From NCBI GenBank assembly GCA_041399155.1, contig JAWKTI010000006.1, forward strand, positions 186,001 through 250,000: DNA of 64,000 nucleotides, given 5' to 3'. How positions within the stretch are numbered: position 1 is the stretch's first letter; each line of letters begins with the position of its first letter. The DNA is from Zavarzinella sp. Its GTDB lineage: Bacteria; Planctomycetota; Planctomycetia; Gemmatales; Gemmataceae. The position numbers and the translations under genes were made by a program. The notes beneath the pieces were generated by a model, which saw nothing but the letters and a program-made list of their open reading frames with translations, was not told the DNA's origin and ran no database searches. Positions 51,511 to 61,147 of this stretch are shown here, piece by piece.

Positions 51511-52773
51511 ATGTCTGATGAAGAATTTCTGCTGGATGAGATTGAAAAGGGAATCATTGCCCACGGTGGGGACCTTGGGGGATGGACAAAGCGGGAGGAT
51601 GATACCCTGCAACTGTTCGATGGCCGGGTAACCCTCCGTGCCCTCATTCATGATTCCAACCCATCCAACAAACTCGAAATGGTTCATGCCCATGTACTCA
51701 CCACTCTGCATGATTATGACGATGAGGTACTGGACGCCTGCCTGATGGGCATGGGTGCGAATGCCGAAGAGGCACTCTCCGAAGCAGCGATTATCTGGAT
51801 TACTGGTGTGTCCGGACCAATCAAATCGTTTATTGATAACAAGCCGGTTTGCATGACCTGTCAGGCGGGTGTGGTTGATGGTGATCCTTCCCAGGGCTAT
51901 GTGCCAGGAAATTATGGCTTCCCCAACCATCGTGCGTTTGTCGGCCCGTCGTTTGCAAGAGGAATTAGTAACGATAAAGTCGGCAATCAACTGGATGATA
52001 GCAAGCCATGGTTTCAATTTGCGGCCGAGTCTGCAGCACCACGCCGCGTGCATCTGGCAAAGTCTACGGTGCTGGCAAAAGGCAAAGAGGGCTGGAGCCG
52101 ATCGCTGGAAGTCGATGGACACGATGTGTCGTACCACGAACCTGTCTGGTCGGTGGGAGTACGCTGTCCCGACTATGGCTATCTGACACGCTTTGCCGTC
52201 TTTGAGTTCCCACCGAATTCAAATGCGATGAAACGCCGGAAAGAACTGGAACGCACCATCAAGTACTTTGCAAAGCACTATTCCGATTACGAATCGATCG
52301 ATCAACTGTTGGATACGATGGAAAAGAAAGGTTTTGATCCTGAATTGGTGCACGAAGTAGAGGCATATTCTACGATTGCTTTTGGCCGGGCACTGTTTGA
52401 ACATCTGGGGGTGCAATACTCTCCGAAGGTGATTCGTGCTCGCCGCAACGGGAAGGTGGAACTGGATGTGCCCTTAATGTCTATCCCGGCTTACACCCGG
52501 GCAAAAGCACTTGCCGCACAATTTCGCCAGACAATGCCAGAAAAGGAGTTTCAGGCCCTGTGTCTCTACAATGCCGAATCTCAGGCGATTATGAATGCAA
52601 TGGATGATGTGGGGGAAGACCTGGATTTGTCCGGGCTCACCATGTATCCCTGTGTGGTACCCGACCGTGGGGTGAGTAATGAAACCATGGACAAGGCACT
52701 TGATATCTTGAATAACATGATTGAAGGGAAAAGAAAGCAAAAAAACGCAAAACCCTGGTGGAAATTCTGGTAA
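51511..52773 (+). CDS. Conserved hypothetical protein
   Basis: The ATG at 51511 gives a 420-residue soluble product (MSDEEFLLDEIEKGIIAHGG). Segments HDYDDEVLDACLMGMGANAE, SEAAIIWITGVSGPIK and LEVDGHDVSYHEPVWSVG suggest a mixed alpha/beta protein; it may be related to DUF6348. The C-terminus is basic (KRKQKNAKPWWKFW). No signal or membrane segment. The gene begins 125 bases after the DUF1552 gene and is independent of it. Confidence 0.6.
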   Translation: MSDEEFLLDEIEKGIIAHGGDLGGWTKREDDTLQLFDGRVTLRALIHDSNPSNKLEMVHAHVLTTLHDYDDEVLDACLMGMGANAEEALSEAAIIWITGVSGPIKSFIDNKPVCMTCQAGVVDGDPSQGYVPGNYGFPNHRAFVGPSFARGISNDKVGNQLDDSKPWFQFAAESAAPRRVHLAKSTVLAKGKEGWSRSLEVDGHDVSYHEPVWSVGVRCPDYGYLTRFAVFEFPPNSNAMKRRKELERTIKYFAKHYSDYESIDQLLDTMEKKGFDPELVHEVEAYSTIAFGRALFEHLGVQYSPKVIRARRNGKVELDVPLMSIPAYTRAKALAAQFRQTMPEKEFQALCLYNAESQAIMNAMDDVGEDLDLSGLTMYPCVVPDRGVSNETMDKALDILNNMIEGKRKQKNAKPWWKFW

Positions 52774-52982
52774 TGAAGTGACAAGAATTGAAGTGCTCAG
52801 CCCCGGAAACTGGTGAGGAAATTCTTTAAATCATTGCACGCAAAGTCGCAAATTCGCAAAGTGAATCCGATAACATGCAACGTTCACCACAGTTAACTCC
52901 CTGGGACCTTTTCAGAAATCTTCATTGGCATTTCTGGTGCCGCTAGCATACACTCTAGTGGGATTGTGCAGGAGACTGAAAA

Positions 52983-53660
52983 ATGAAAAATTCTCATGGT
53001 GCGGTAGCGTTCTTCTTGGCAGTATTTGTTGCAAATGCTTGCGATACCGGTACTTGTGGTGCGGAAGAGAAACCAGCGAAACCGGAATGGAAGGCTCTTT
53101 TCGATGGAAAAACACTCAAAGGCTGGAAAAAATCTGATTTCTTCAAGCCAGGCGAAGTGACTGTCAAAGATGGTTGCATGGTGCTGGAAAAAGGCGATGC
53201 GATGACAGGCATCACCTATGCCGGCAAGGATTTCCCCACCACCAACTATGAAGTGACGCTGGAAGGCAAGCGGGTTACCGGGCAGGATTTCTTCTGCACC
53301 ACCACGTTTCCGGTGGGGAAGGAATTCTGCTCTTTTGTGGTCGGTGGCTGGGGTGGCTCAACCATTGGTTTGTCCAATATTAATGGTGCCGACGCTTCCG
53401 AAAACCTGACCAACGGCAGCAAAGTGTTTAAAGACGACCAGTTTTATCGCTTTCGCATCCGGGTTACCGATACCAAAATCAATGTCTGGATCGACGATGA
53501 ACAAGTTGTCGACCTGAAACGCAAAGGTTTTGAATTTTCCATTCGCATTGAGTGCGATGAATCAAAACCGTTTGGCATCGCCACCTGGCGTACCGTGGGG
53601 ATGGTGAAAAATATTAAAGTCCGCACACTGACGGCAGAAGAAGTGAAAGGTGACAAGTAA
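52983..53660 (+). CDS. DUF1080 (3-keto-disaccharide hydrolase) domain protein
   Basis: The 225-residue exported product has a signal peptide with a possible lipobox (AVFVANACDTGTC) and a single DUF1080 domain: EWKALFDGKTLKGWKKSDF at the start, LRVTGQ-type strands, FCTTTFPVGKEFCSFVVGGW, DDQFYRFRIRVTDTKINVWI and KPFGIATWRTVGMVKNIKV at the end. The family is a concanavalin-like beta-sandwich found in large numbers in Planctomycetes; one branch hydrolyses 3-keto-glycosides. Catalytic residues cannot be judged here. The ribosome site GGAGA lies about 10 bases before the ATG. Confidence 0.88.
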   Translation: MKNSHGAVAFFLAVFVANACDTGTCGAEEKPAKPEWKALFDGKTLKGWKKSDFFKPGEVTVKDGCMVLEKGDAMTGITYAGKDFPTTNYEVTLEGKRVTGQDFFCTTTFPVGKEFCSFVVGGWGGSTIGLSNINGADASENLTNGSKVFKDDQFYRFRIRVTDTKINVWIDDEQVVDLKRKGFEFSIRIECDESKPFGIATWRTVGMVKNIKVRTLTAEEVKGDK

Positions 53661-53672
53661 CGCGAAAATCGC

Positions 53673-54893
53673 TTACTTCGGAATGCTGATGCACTTCAAG
53701 GTGCTTTCATCTCGCACATAAATCTTGCCATTGGCCACTGCCGGGTGGGCCCACGTGGGGCCGCAGGCTTTCGTACGGGCCAGTTCTTCATATTTCGTCA
53801 CATTCGGTGCCAGCAGCATTAGATTCCCCTGGTCATCGTGCATCAGCAGTTTGCCATCGCCCATCTTCAGCAGTGCGGCGTGGTATTTGCCGATATCCGG
53901 CTTGTTCCAGATTTCTTTCCCAGTGGCAATTTCGACGCACCGCAACATGATGGATGGCTTGGTCAGCGATGCCACACCCGTGGCCATGTACATGTGCTTG
54001 TCGTCAACCGCGACAGGTGTGGAAAAATAGCAGGTCAGCTTATTGTTCTTCCAGACCTGTTTGGCTTCCATTTTATCGCCGGAACCAGTTACCTGCACAC
54101 CCACGGCACCTGCGGTAACCGAAGAGGCAATATACAGCCCACCGGCATACACTGGCGTGGTGGAACTTTCGTTCAGCAGATCGCGAAATGGCACCTTCCA
54201 GACGATCTCACCCTTGGTATTAATCCCCTGCAGGTGGGCCCCACTTAACATAACGATTTGGTTATTAATCCAGATCGGTGCGGCATAACTGGAGGCATCT
54301 TTGCCCGCAGTCCATGCTTTTTTGCCGGTCTTTTTGTTGTAGGCGACGGTGCCGACGCTGCCTTTCTGGCCGGTCTGCACCACAACCAGGTCACCCACCA
54401 CGATGGGGGATGCAGAAACACCGAACAACAGATTATCTTTGCTGGGTGTCGCCAGTGTTTCCGCTTGCCACACAATTTTGCCAGTGGCAGCTGAGTAGCA
54501 GACCAGCGTGCCGGTGTTCCCCAGGCTGAAAACCAATTCCCCATCCACAACTGGTGTCGCACGTGGGCCCACACCGAACAACGGTTTGAACTTGGTTTTG
54601 GCATATTTCTGCTGCCACAATAATTTTCCTGTGGCAGCATCATAGGCACTCATCATTTCTTCATCAATATCTTTGCCAATGGCATGAATAAACAGTTTGC
54701 CGTCTGCCACAACAGGGGAACTGTTCCCCTCTGCCACGTCGATGGACCAGTCCGCCTTCAGTTCGCCCTGCCATGCAGGCACTACTTCGGTGCTGGAACC
54801 ATCGCGTTTGGGGCCCAACCACTGGGGCCAGTCTGCCGCACTGGCGAACGTGGTGCCCCACAATAATCCAACCACAACAAAAAATCGACTCAT
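53673..54893 (-). CDS. PQQ-like beta-propeller repeat protein
   Basis: The 406-residue product starts MSRFFVVVGLLWGTTFASAA (signal peptide), followed by DWPQWLGPKRDGSS, the standard opening of planctomycete outer-surface propellers. Repeats such as AYDAATGKLLWQQKYA, CYSAATGKIVWQAETL, AYNKKTGKKAWTAG and EIATGKEIWNKPD are blades of a quinoprotein-like (YVTN/PQQ) propeller. Real PQQ binding needs residues not obvious here, so a structural role is as likely. Its ATG overlaps the stop of the YkgJ gene (ATGA), so it is last in a three-gene operon. Confidence 0.85.
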   Translation of the reverse strand: MSRFFVVVGLLWGTTFASAADWPQWLGPKRDGSSTEVVPAWQGELKADWSIDVAEGNSSPVVADGKLFIHAIGKDIDEEMMSAYDAATGKLLWQQKYAKTKFKPLFGVGPRATPVVDGELVFSLGNTGTLVCYSAATGKIVWQAETLATPSKDNLLFGVSASPIVVGDLVVVQTGQKGSVGTVAYNKKTGKKAWTAGKDASSYAAPIWINNQIVMLSGAHLQGINTKGEIVWKVPFRDLLNESSTTPVYAGGLYIASSVTAGAVGVQVTGSGDKMEAKQVWKNNKLTCYFSTPVAVDDKHMYMATGVASLTKPSIMLRCVEIATGKEIWNKPDIGKYHAALLKMGDGKLLMHDDQGNLMLLAPNVTKYEELARTKACGPTWAHPAVANGKIYVRDESTLKCISIPK

Positions 54894-55411
54894 GGTGTTT
54901 CCTCCAGGGGGGAATCAATCACCGGAAGTGATTGTCTGGTAAGTACTTCGGGCGAAACAGGCTCTTTGCGGGTGGTCGCACGGCTTTGGGCGGCTTCGGA
55001 GTTCAAAAAATAGTGCAGTGGTGCGTAGCCCCACCCGAGATTTTCACGATCGGACAACTGTTTTAGTTTTTGCAGATACTTTTCGGTAATCGCGTTGCCC
55101 GTTTCTTCATAATTCGGGTCGCAATAGTAGACGCGGCACCCCAACGGTCGATTGGAACGTGCGGTGCACAGGCCTTCAATTTGAAACGGGCAACCCGCAC
55201 CATCGTTCTGTGCGGGGAAAGGTGGGCAATCTTCCAGCAGAAAAGCTGCTTCAATATGGCTGATGAAGAGGGTATGGCCATATTCCTTGAAACGGCAGCA
55301 CCGTCCAGAAGCATCGCACACCGGCCCCGCCTGGGCAATATCGGCAGCCACTTCAGTATAGATTTGCTGCAGTGCGGTGCGTTGTTCCGGTGACAGTTCT
55401 GGAATATTCAT
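54890..55411 (-). CDS. YkgJ family cysteine cluster protein (second copy)
   Basis: From the ATG at 55411 the 173-residue product (MNIPELSPEQRTALQQIYTE) carries the zinc- or iron-sulfur-binding YkgJ cluster: CDASGRCCRFKEYGHTLFIS with four or more Cys, CPFQIEGLCTARSNRPLGC and YCDPNYE. An earlier Met at 55474 would overlap the upstream gene extensively. It overlaps the preceding gene by ATGA (55408-55411) and the next by ATGA (54890-54893). The molecular function of YkgJ proteins is poorly known; metal binding is likely. Confidence 0.82.
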   Translation of the reverse strand: MNIPELSPEQRTALQQIYTEVAADIAQAGPVCDASGRCCRFKEYGHTLFISHIEAAFLLEDCPPFPAQNDGAGCPFQIEGLCTARSNRPLGCRVYYCDPNYEETGNAITEKYLQKLKQLSDRENLGWGYAPLHYFLNSEAAQSRATTRKEPVSPEVLTRQSLPVIDSPLEETP

Positions 55412-55818
55412 AACCGAAACTGGTTTAAGCGTTGGGTAATTTCCTCTACAGGAATGATATCGCCCACGTTGCACCCCGGGCAGTTTTCAGCCACTTCCTG
55501 CCAGCGGGCGGGCGTTTTCAGGTTGGTTTCCCAGAACGGCCAGGTGCGGCACTGCACGGGTCGCACCTCGTAGACGGTGCAGCCTTTGGCCGGATCGTAA
55601 AACACGCAATCGTTATTGGCTTTTTCGCGTAACGTGCGGTGCCCACGGTGCAATCGGGTGTAGACTGCTTCAAACACTTCGCGTTCTTCGCCCACAAACT
55701 CAGCAAGTGCCGTCACTTCCTCATCGCTGACCCACACAAAGCCAGGTTCGCCAGTGCAGCACCGCCCACACATGGTACATTCAAACCGCAACCCCGCCTG
55801 ATACCAAACCGCCTTCAT
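55408..55818 (-). CDS. YkgJ family cysteine cluster protein
   Basis: The 136-residue product (MKAVWYQAGLRFECTMCGRC) has the YkgJ pattern FECTMCGRCCTGEPGF, then DCVFYDPAKGCTVYEVRPVQ and CRTWPFW, ending with CPGC. Nine Cys are spread as in Fe-S- or zinc-binding members. It is the first gene of the operon with the next YkgJ copy and the propeller, all joined by ATGA overlaps. The order suggests a joint metal-related role, but nothing more can be read off. Confidence 0.85.
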   Translation of the reverse strand: MKAVWYQAGLRFECTMCGRCCTGEPGFVWVSDEEVTALAEFVGEEREVFEAVYTRLHRGHRTLREKANNDCVFYDPAKGCTVYEVRPVQCRTWPFWETNLKTPARWQEVAENCPGCNVGDIIPVEEITQRLNQFRL

Positions 55819-56224
55819 ACCCCACCTCGCTTGAAGGTATGATAGGTAAAATGAGCCAAAAAGCGGCTTTGTGAAACCACCTCAGAATGGGAATGGGTGA
55901 ATGAACGTGGTTTGGTACATGGGATGTGAAGCCACGCTTGTGCCACGCACCTGAGAGACTGACCACACGCAATCTGGTGGTTTGGATATGCTGCTGCTGT
56001 CGTTTGTCAGGTAGATTTCGGACTGATCACATCCTAAAAGGTTGCTATTTGAAAATGAAACTAATTAAAAATTTTTCAGTTGACAACTTGTCGCTTACAC
56101 CTGTAGACTCCTGATTGATAAATGGATTGCTCCTCTCTGATTTGGCATTTCTTCCCATTTATTGTCGACTATTTACTGGCGTGGCTATCAGTGCTACGCA
56201 ATCCTTTTTCTTAGGGGGTCGGTT
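55819..56224. other. Intergenic, 406 bp
   Basis: No gene is supported. The segment from 56000 on is AT-rich and holds the likely promoter of the pseudopilin gene (CAGTTGACAACTTGTCGCTT at about 56078, and TGTAGACTCC 16 bases later). Not certain. Confidence 0.4.
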
Positions 56225-57133
56225 ATGTCTTGGAATCTGGTTCGCTCAAGGCGTGGTTTTACGCTCATTGAGCTGTTAGTTGTGATTGCGATCATTGCAA
56301 TCCTGATTGGATTGCTGTTACCCGCAGTTCAGAAAGTGCGCGAAGCGTCAAATCGTGCAAAATGCAGTAACAATTTGAAGCAGATGGGGCTGGCATTACA
56401 TTCCTACCATGATACGTACTATGCGCTTCCGCAAGGTCAGTCTCCTTGGAGTGCTGCTTACAGTCCGCCGTACGAAGGTGCATGGTCGTGGATGAACTAC
56501 ATTCTGCCATACATTGAACAAGACAACGCTTATCGACAGGGGCAGGCATTTGCCCAGACAGATCATTACTCGTGGCATAATCCTACTTGTGCACTCAAAG
56601 TCAGTATGTATATCTGTCCTTCAGACTCACGTGGCAATCAAGTATATTCCGGAGCCCCCTACGGCATCGCCGATCAAGCCACAACGGGCTATCTGGGCAA
56701 TTCTGGCACCACTTCAACATCGATGGATGGTGTTTTATACATGGGTTCCAAGGTGGCACTGCCCCATATTACGGATTGAACGAGCAATACCATCATGGTG
56801 GGAGAGCGACCACCGAATACAAATCTGGAATTTGGCTGGTGGTTCACTGCATATGGTTATGATGGCAGAGGCAATGCAGACTGTGTATTGACTTCAAATG
56901 ATCTCGCTGTGGCGAACTACTTCGGTTGTGGTACATCTGCCGCGCAAAAAATCGGCTTGCAGCCTGGCCGACCAGAGGTAAGCTGCGATGCTGCCCACTA
57001 TTGGAGTTTTCATACCGCAGGTGCACAATTTTTGATGGGTGATGGCTCTGTGCGAATGATCACGTACAGCAACAACAACATTCTGCCAATGCTTAGCACA
57101 CGTGCTGGGGGCGAAACGAATAATTTGCCTTAA
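56225..57133 (+). pseudogene. DUF1559 pseudopilin-like protein with in-frame TGA
   Basis: From the ATG at 56225 (GGGGGTCGGTT upstream) the product has a type IV prepilin start (RSRRGFTLIELLVVIAIIAI, cleavage before FTLIEL), then the DUF1559 body (AVQKVREASNRAKCSNNLKQ, AYRQGQAFAQTDHYSWHNPT, YICPSDSRGN). At 56777-56779 the frame meets TGA after ALPHITD; it continues in the same frame as TSNTIMVGERPPNTNLEFGW and ends HTAGAQFLMGDGSVRMITYS at TAA 57133. The DUF1559 template reads ITDGTSNTIMVGERPP, so the TGA replaces a Gly codon (GGA) by a single base change. It is otherwise complete. Confidence 0.82.
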
Positions 57134-57273
57134 TCAAAGTAAGTAATTTCTATTGAAAGTTCAGATAAAAGTGCTGAGGTGGAATGCCAGATAAACCTTT
57201 TCTGGCAAATGGACTGCATGTACATCGGCAGCCTAGCAAACTACAGTGCCAGCACACTACACGGAATCATCAC

Positions 57274-57459
57274 ATGACCAAGATTGTTCGCAAGTTTACT
57301 TTGTTAAGTGTTTTCAGTATTGGGATAGCAACTGTTTTCGGGTGTTCAAAATCGGATGAAGTGCCATCAAGTAATGTGAAAGTGGAACCGAAAGATTCAG
57401 GCGCTAACATTAGTGCGCAACAACAAGGAGCTGGCCGCTTGCCGAAAGCACCACGTTAG
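57274..57459 (+). CDS. Small lipoprotein, hypothetical
   Basis: The ATG at 57274 gives a 61-residue product starting MTKIVRKFTLLSVFSIGIAT with a lipobox VFGC and an acidic/neutral tail (KDSGANISAQQQGAGRLPKA). Short lipoproteins directly after DUF1559 genes are frequent in Planctomycetes, which supports a real gene. No domain. Confidence 0.6.
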   Translation: MTKIVRKFTLLSVFSIGIATVFGCSKSDEVPSSNVKVEPKDSGANISAQQQGAGRLPKAPR

Positions 57460-57552
57460 GCATCAAGCCCGGGTTCGTTGCCTGAGTTCCTCAAGTAATC
57501 CAGCAGCCTCTGAAAAGTATTCCCCTGATTCCACTTGGGGCGTGTTTGTCTG

Positions 57553-58872
57553 TTACTTCCCAGTTCCTGGTATTTTCACAATCACTGTTTCGCCTTTGCC
57601 TTTGTCGCTGGCAATGCTTTGAATCGTCCATAGATCGAGCATATTTTCGCTGTCGACTACGGTGCCGCTGTAGTCGCCCCATGGGCCACCTGCGGTGGCT
57701 CCGCGGCCTTCGCCAAGTTTAATGATTTCGCCCACTTCTCCAGGTTTGTGCGTGGCTTTATGCAACGCACAGCGTGGGCTGACAAACATATCCGGCCCGG
57801 TTTCCTGAAAACCGATCAGCACATCCTGGTTCTTATTCACCGCCAGGGTGGTTTGAATGTAGCTGTTTGTTGGGTGGGCAATCAGGCCCGACTGTACTTT
57901 GGTGCCGTCCAGCTTGAATTGGTGCCACTGCACCGCACTGCGACCGTTGACGTTGACCGCTTGCGAAAACCAGACAGAACCGTGGTAGACGACCAGGCTT
58001 TTCGGGTTTCGGTCGCCCGAAGCCACGGTTAATTTCGTGCCTTTTTGCGGGGAGGGCGGTGGGTAACCAAAATTGGCAAAGCCGTGCGGTTTGGAAATCA
58101 CTTCTTTCACCACTGGTGTGCCATCGCCTGCGTCGCCCACGCGGGTAAAGACGATATCCCGCGACCGTAATGCGATGAAGTACAAGTCGTCAATGGCGTC
58201 CAGCGTGTTCACTGGGTGGCCCAGATTGCCTGCAAAGTGATAGACTTTTGCAGGTTTGCCACTTTTTACGGCGGCAGAAGACATCACGAATGTCTGTTCT
58301 GGCCCACCGGGAAAGGAATAGCCAACCCACTTGCGGCTGTGGCCAATTCCCCCACCATCCACACCACCGGGTGCGGGCACCGGATAGGTATTCCAACCTT
58401 TGGTGGGGTCGTCTGTTTCGGAAGCGGATATGTTGACTGGTTTGGTTTTCGCCTTGTCCCAGTACACCCACAGGTCAAAAACGTAAATTTTATTGTGGAT
58501 GTCGTAGTACAGTTTGGGGTCAATGCCATCGTTGAACGCATTTTGCCGCACACCCTGTACGAAATTGCCCTTTTTGTCGTAGATTACCAGCCCACTGTTG
58601 GTGCCATGCAGAATGTGCTTCGGACCCACAGCAATTTGCGGATCCACCTGACGGTCGCCATCTTTCGAGCCTTCAAAAATCAGCATCCCATTCACTTCAC
58701 GTGGGTTGCCGCCCTGTTTCCGTTCTTTGGCCTGACCGTTTTTGTTAAAAGTGGCATTACGGATGGGGGAAATTGTTTCCACCCGCACTGGTTTGATCGG
58801 TTCTGCACCTGAAGTTGAAGTAGGCAGCACGCCACTGAAGGCCCATGCTGCAAGAAAAACGAGACAACGCAT
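57553..58872 (-). CDS. Exported propeller-like protein, hypothetical
   Basis: The 439-residue product from the Met at 58872 has a signal peptide (MRCLVFLAAWAFSGVLPT) and then repeated beta-strands. Recognisable segments are DPQIAVGPKHILHGTNSGLV, HSRKWVGYSFPGGPEQTFVM, KLTVASGDRNPKSLVVYHGS and AGGPWGDYSGTVVDSENMLD. The 'DPQ.AVGP..I' opening and 'WGDYS' closing occur in a group of exported bacterial propeller-like proteins of unknown function. It is not a PQQ or NHL type that I can name. Intact. Confidence 0.65.
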   Translation of the reverse strand: MRCLVFLAAWAFSGVLPTSTSGAEPIKPVRVETISPIRNATFNKNGQAKERKQGGNPREVNGMLIFEGSKDGDRQVDPQIAVGPKHILHGTNSGLVIYDKKGNFVQGVRQNAFNDGIDPKLYYDIHNKIYVFDLWVYWDKAKTKPVNISASETDDPTKGWNTYPVPAPGGVDGGGIGHSRKWVGYSFPGGPEQTFVMSSAAVKSGKPAKVYHFAGNLGHPVNTLDAIDDLYFIALRSRDIVFTRVGDAGDGTPVVKEVISKPHGFANFGYPPPSPQKGTKLTVASGDRNPKSLVVYHGSVWFSQAVNVNGRSAVQWHQFKLDGTKVQSGLIAHPTNSYIQTTLAVNKNQDVLIGFQETGPDMFVSPRCALHKATHKPGEVGEIIKLGEGRGATAGGPWGDYSGTVVDSENMLDLWTIQSIASDKGKGETVIVKIPGTGK

Positions 58873-59104
58873 CAAATCTGCATCCATTTGTAAGAGATTC
58901 CGTTATCTTATTGGTGAAAATTCTGCTAGCAGAGGGCGGAGTGTCGGTTCCAGTAGCTCAACTGGGCAGAGTGGATAGGTAGCGCTGTTCGCAAGGTGTG
59001 AATGACTGAATGTCGCTTTTCTGTCTTGGATTCCCTCCGGAATACCCACGCACTGCCTTGGATTCTCCGGAATAATGACGCACGTCGATTTCTCAAAGCG
59101 GTTG

Positions 59105-59133
59105 TGCAACAACCGTCATTCCCGTGTAGGCGG
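59105..59133. repeat. REP-type palindrome
   Basis: AACCGTCATTCCCGTGTAGG continues to GCGGGAATCC: the inverse orientation of the palindrome at 11444, 42930 and elsewhere. It lies between the hypothetical propeller gene and nadC. Confidence 0.5.
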
Positions 59134-59170
59134 GAATCCATTGCAAGATCATTCTTCGCCGGCGGCAAAA

Positions 59171-60043
59171 TTACAGCAAATAATCGAGGCCGATATCCAG
59201 ATTTTTTACGGAGTGGGTCAGGGCACCGGTGCTGATGCGATCCACACCAGTCAGTGCAATTTGGTGTAGTGTTTCCAGCGTGATCCCGCCTGATGCTTCC
59301 AGTAAGGTGCTGCTATTTTGTTCGTTTCGGATCTGCACGCACCGCTTCAGGATGTTCACTGGCATATTGTCCAACAGAATGATGTCCGGTTTCATGGGCA
59401 GCACCACTTGAAACTGGTCGATGGTGTCCACTTCCACTTCTATTGTGATCCCAGGGTGGGATTGCCTGGCCTGCTCGATCAGTGGCTGTAACTGGGCCAG
59501 TTTTTCCAGTTTGCTGCCCGCAATCGCTGCGAGATGGTTATCTTTAATGAGAATTCCATCATAAAGTCCCATGCGATGATTGCTGCCGCCACCCATCCGG
59601 ACCGCATGTTTTTCAATTTCACGCCAGCCTGGGGTGGTTTTTCGCGTATCCAGGATCTGGACTGGTAATCCTGCCAACTTTTCGACGTAAGTTCTTGTGA
59701 GCGTGGCGATTGCGCACAATCTCTGCAAAAAGTTGAGTGCGGTACGCTCCGCACCCAGGATGGAGCGGACAGAACCTGTCACCGTGGCAATCACCTGGCC
59801 GGGTTCCATGGTGGAACCTTCCGTAAGTACTGGCTGAAAAAGAAGTTGCGGATCGACCTGCCGAAAAACCTCCGCCAGGACGTGCCAGCCAGCAACGATT
59901 CCAGTTCTTCTGGAAACAAACTGGGCACTCCCCACCTGATCTGGTGCGATAAACAGTTGGCTGGTGAGGTCTCCCACGGTTGAAAGATCTTCCTGCAGTG
60001 CCAGTTCAACCAGTTTTGTCAGGTGGGCGTTGGGCGAATTCAT
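59171..60043 (-). CDS. nadC: Nicotinate-nucleotide pyrophosphorylase (carboxylating)
   Basis: From the Met at 60043 (MNSPNAHLTKLVELALQEDL) the 290-residue enzyme converts quinolinate and PRPP to nicotinate mononucleotide in NAD synthesis. It shows GDLTSQLF, ERTALNFLQRLCAIATLTRT, ILDTRKTTPGWREIEKHAVR, MGGGSNHRMGLYDGILIKDN and IEVEVDTIDQF, and ends LLEASGGITLETLHQIALTG. The ATG overlaps the stop of purQ by four bases, so they are cotranscribed. It lacks any visible defect. Confidence 0.94.
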   Translation of the reverse strand: MNSPNAHLTKLVELALQEDLSTVGDLTSQLFIAPDQVGSAQFVSRRTGIVAGWHVLAEVFRQVDPQLLFQPVLTEGSTMEPGQVIATVTGSVRSILGAERTALNFLQRLCAIATLTRTYVEKLAGLPVQILDTRKTTPGWREIEKHAVRMGGGSNHRMGLYDGILIKDNHLAAIAGSKLEKLAQLQPLIEQARQSHPGITIEVEVDTIDQFQVVLPMKPDIILLDNMPVNILKRCVQIRNEQNSSTLLEASGGITLETLHQIALTGVDRISTGALTHSVKNLDIGLDYLL

Positions 60044-60813
60044 TGAAAATACTCCACCGCGTTGCGGAACAGAGGCAGCCCTTCGCCATGTTCTTTGAGA
60101 CCTTCCCGCGTCCAGCGTGGGTGCTGGGTGGGCAGAATAAAGCGTTCGGGGTGCGGCATCAGGCCCAGAACCCGACCTGTCGGGTCGCACATCCCGGCCA
60201 CGTCGCCCTGCGAGCCATTGGGATTATCCGGATAGCCATTCGTTGGCCCACCACTAGGGGTGCTGTACCGCAGGCAAAGCTGGCCAACATGCTCTAACCC
60301 CTTCAGAATCCACTCTTTACGACAAACAAAGTTCCCTTCACCATGGGCAATCGGCACATACATATGGTTCAGGTCTTTGAGAAATGGGCAATTTCCGGGT
60401 TGCACCGAGAGGTGCACCCACCGATCTTCAAATTTGCCCGATGTATTGTGGGCGAGCGTGGCAACCGGGCCCTCTTCATCGGCTGGGATCAACAGGCCCG
60501 CCTTGAGCAGCACCTGAAAGCCGTTACAGACACCGAGAATCAATTTTTCCTGATCGCGGAACTTTCGGAGTTCGTCGCTGAGAAAATGGGCAAGCTGTGC
60601 GGCCAGAATTTTGCCCGCAGCCACATCATCACCGTAACTGAAGCCCCCAGGCAGCATGAGAATCTGAAAATCGTGGAGCAAAGCAGGTTTTTCCCGCAGC
60701 CGCTGAATGTGGATGCGTTCGGTATTCGCACCCGCCTGTTGGAAGGCGAAGTCGGCTTCGAGATCGCAATTGGTACCAGGTGCACGCAGAATTAAGACAT
60801 TGGGGACGGCCAT
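60040..60813 (-). CDS. purQ: Phosphoribosylformylglycinamidine synthase subunit PurQ
   Basis: The 257-residue glutaminase subunit supplies ammonia to PurL in purine synthesis. The start at 60813 (MAVPNVLILRAPGTNCDLEA) follows the family pattern. It has LPGGFSYGDDVAAGKILAAQ, the nucleophilic Cys in ILGVCNGFQVLLK, and the His-Glu of the triad in GLMPHPERF. It is slightly longer than the 220-residue bacterial type, like that of Thermotoga-like or two-subunit systems. Followed by nadC with an ATGA overlap. Confidence 0.95.
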   Translation of the reverse strand: MAVPNVLILRAPGTNCDLEADFAFQQAGANTERIHIQRLREKPALLHDFQILMLPGGFSYGDDVAAGKILAAQLAHFLSDELRKFRDQEKLILGVCNGFQVLLKAGLLIPADEEGPVATLAHNTSGKFEDRWVHLSVQPGNCPFLKDLNHMYVPIAHGEGNFVCRKEWILKGLEHVGQLCLRYSTPSGGPTNGYPDNPNGSQGDVAGMCDPTGRVLGLMPHPERFILPTQHPRWTREGLKEHGEGLPLFRNAVEYFQ

Positions 60814-61035
60814 AAAGTAAAAAATCCGTGAGAAACAAAAGTTTTTGTTGACAAACCCAAACATTCGGATCATGATGATATTGTACAGGGGCGATTATCC
60901 TTTACCAGTATGAAATAAGGACTTCCGCCAGGGCGAATCGGCTGAAATGCTGCATTTGGAAAGAGTTCATCCCTTAAGAAAGCAGTGCTTTCGGGGCATG
61001 CGGGGATTTTTTCCCAATTTTTTTCTTCCCACCTG

Positions 61036-61063
61036 TTGACAATCCTTCTGGAACGGGTAATAT
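61036..61063 (+). promoter_or_regulatory. 16S rRNA promoter
   Basis: TTGACA (61036-61041), a 16-base spacer and TAATAT (61058-61063) form a near-consensus sigma-70 promoter. It lies about 300 bases upstream of the 16S gene. Confidence 0.75.
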
Positions 61064-61147
61064 TAATTTCACAACGCGAGTGAAACTTCGACGAAGTCAA
61101 AAACGGAAACGTTTGAGACGGAAGTGAAGCGAAGTCGGTTGTAACAT

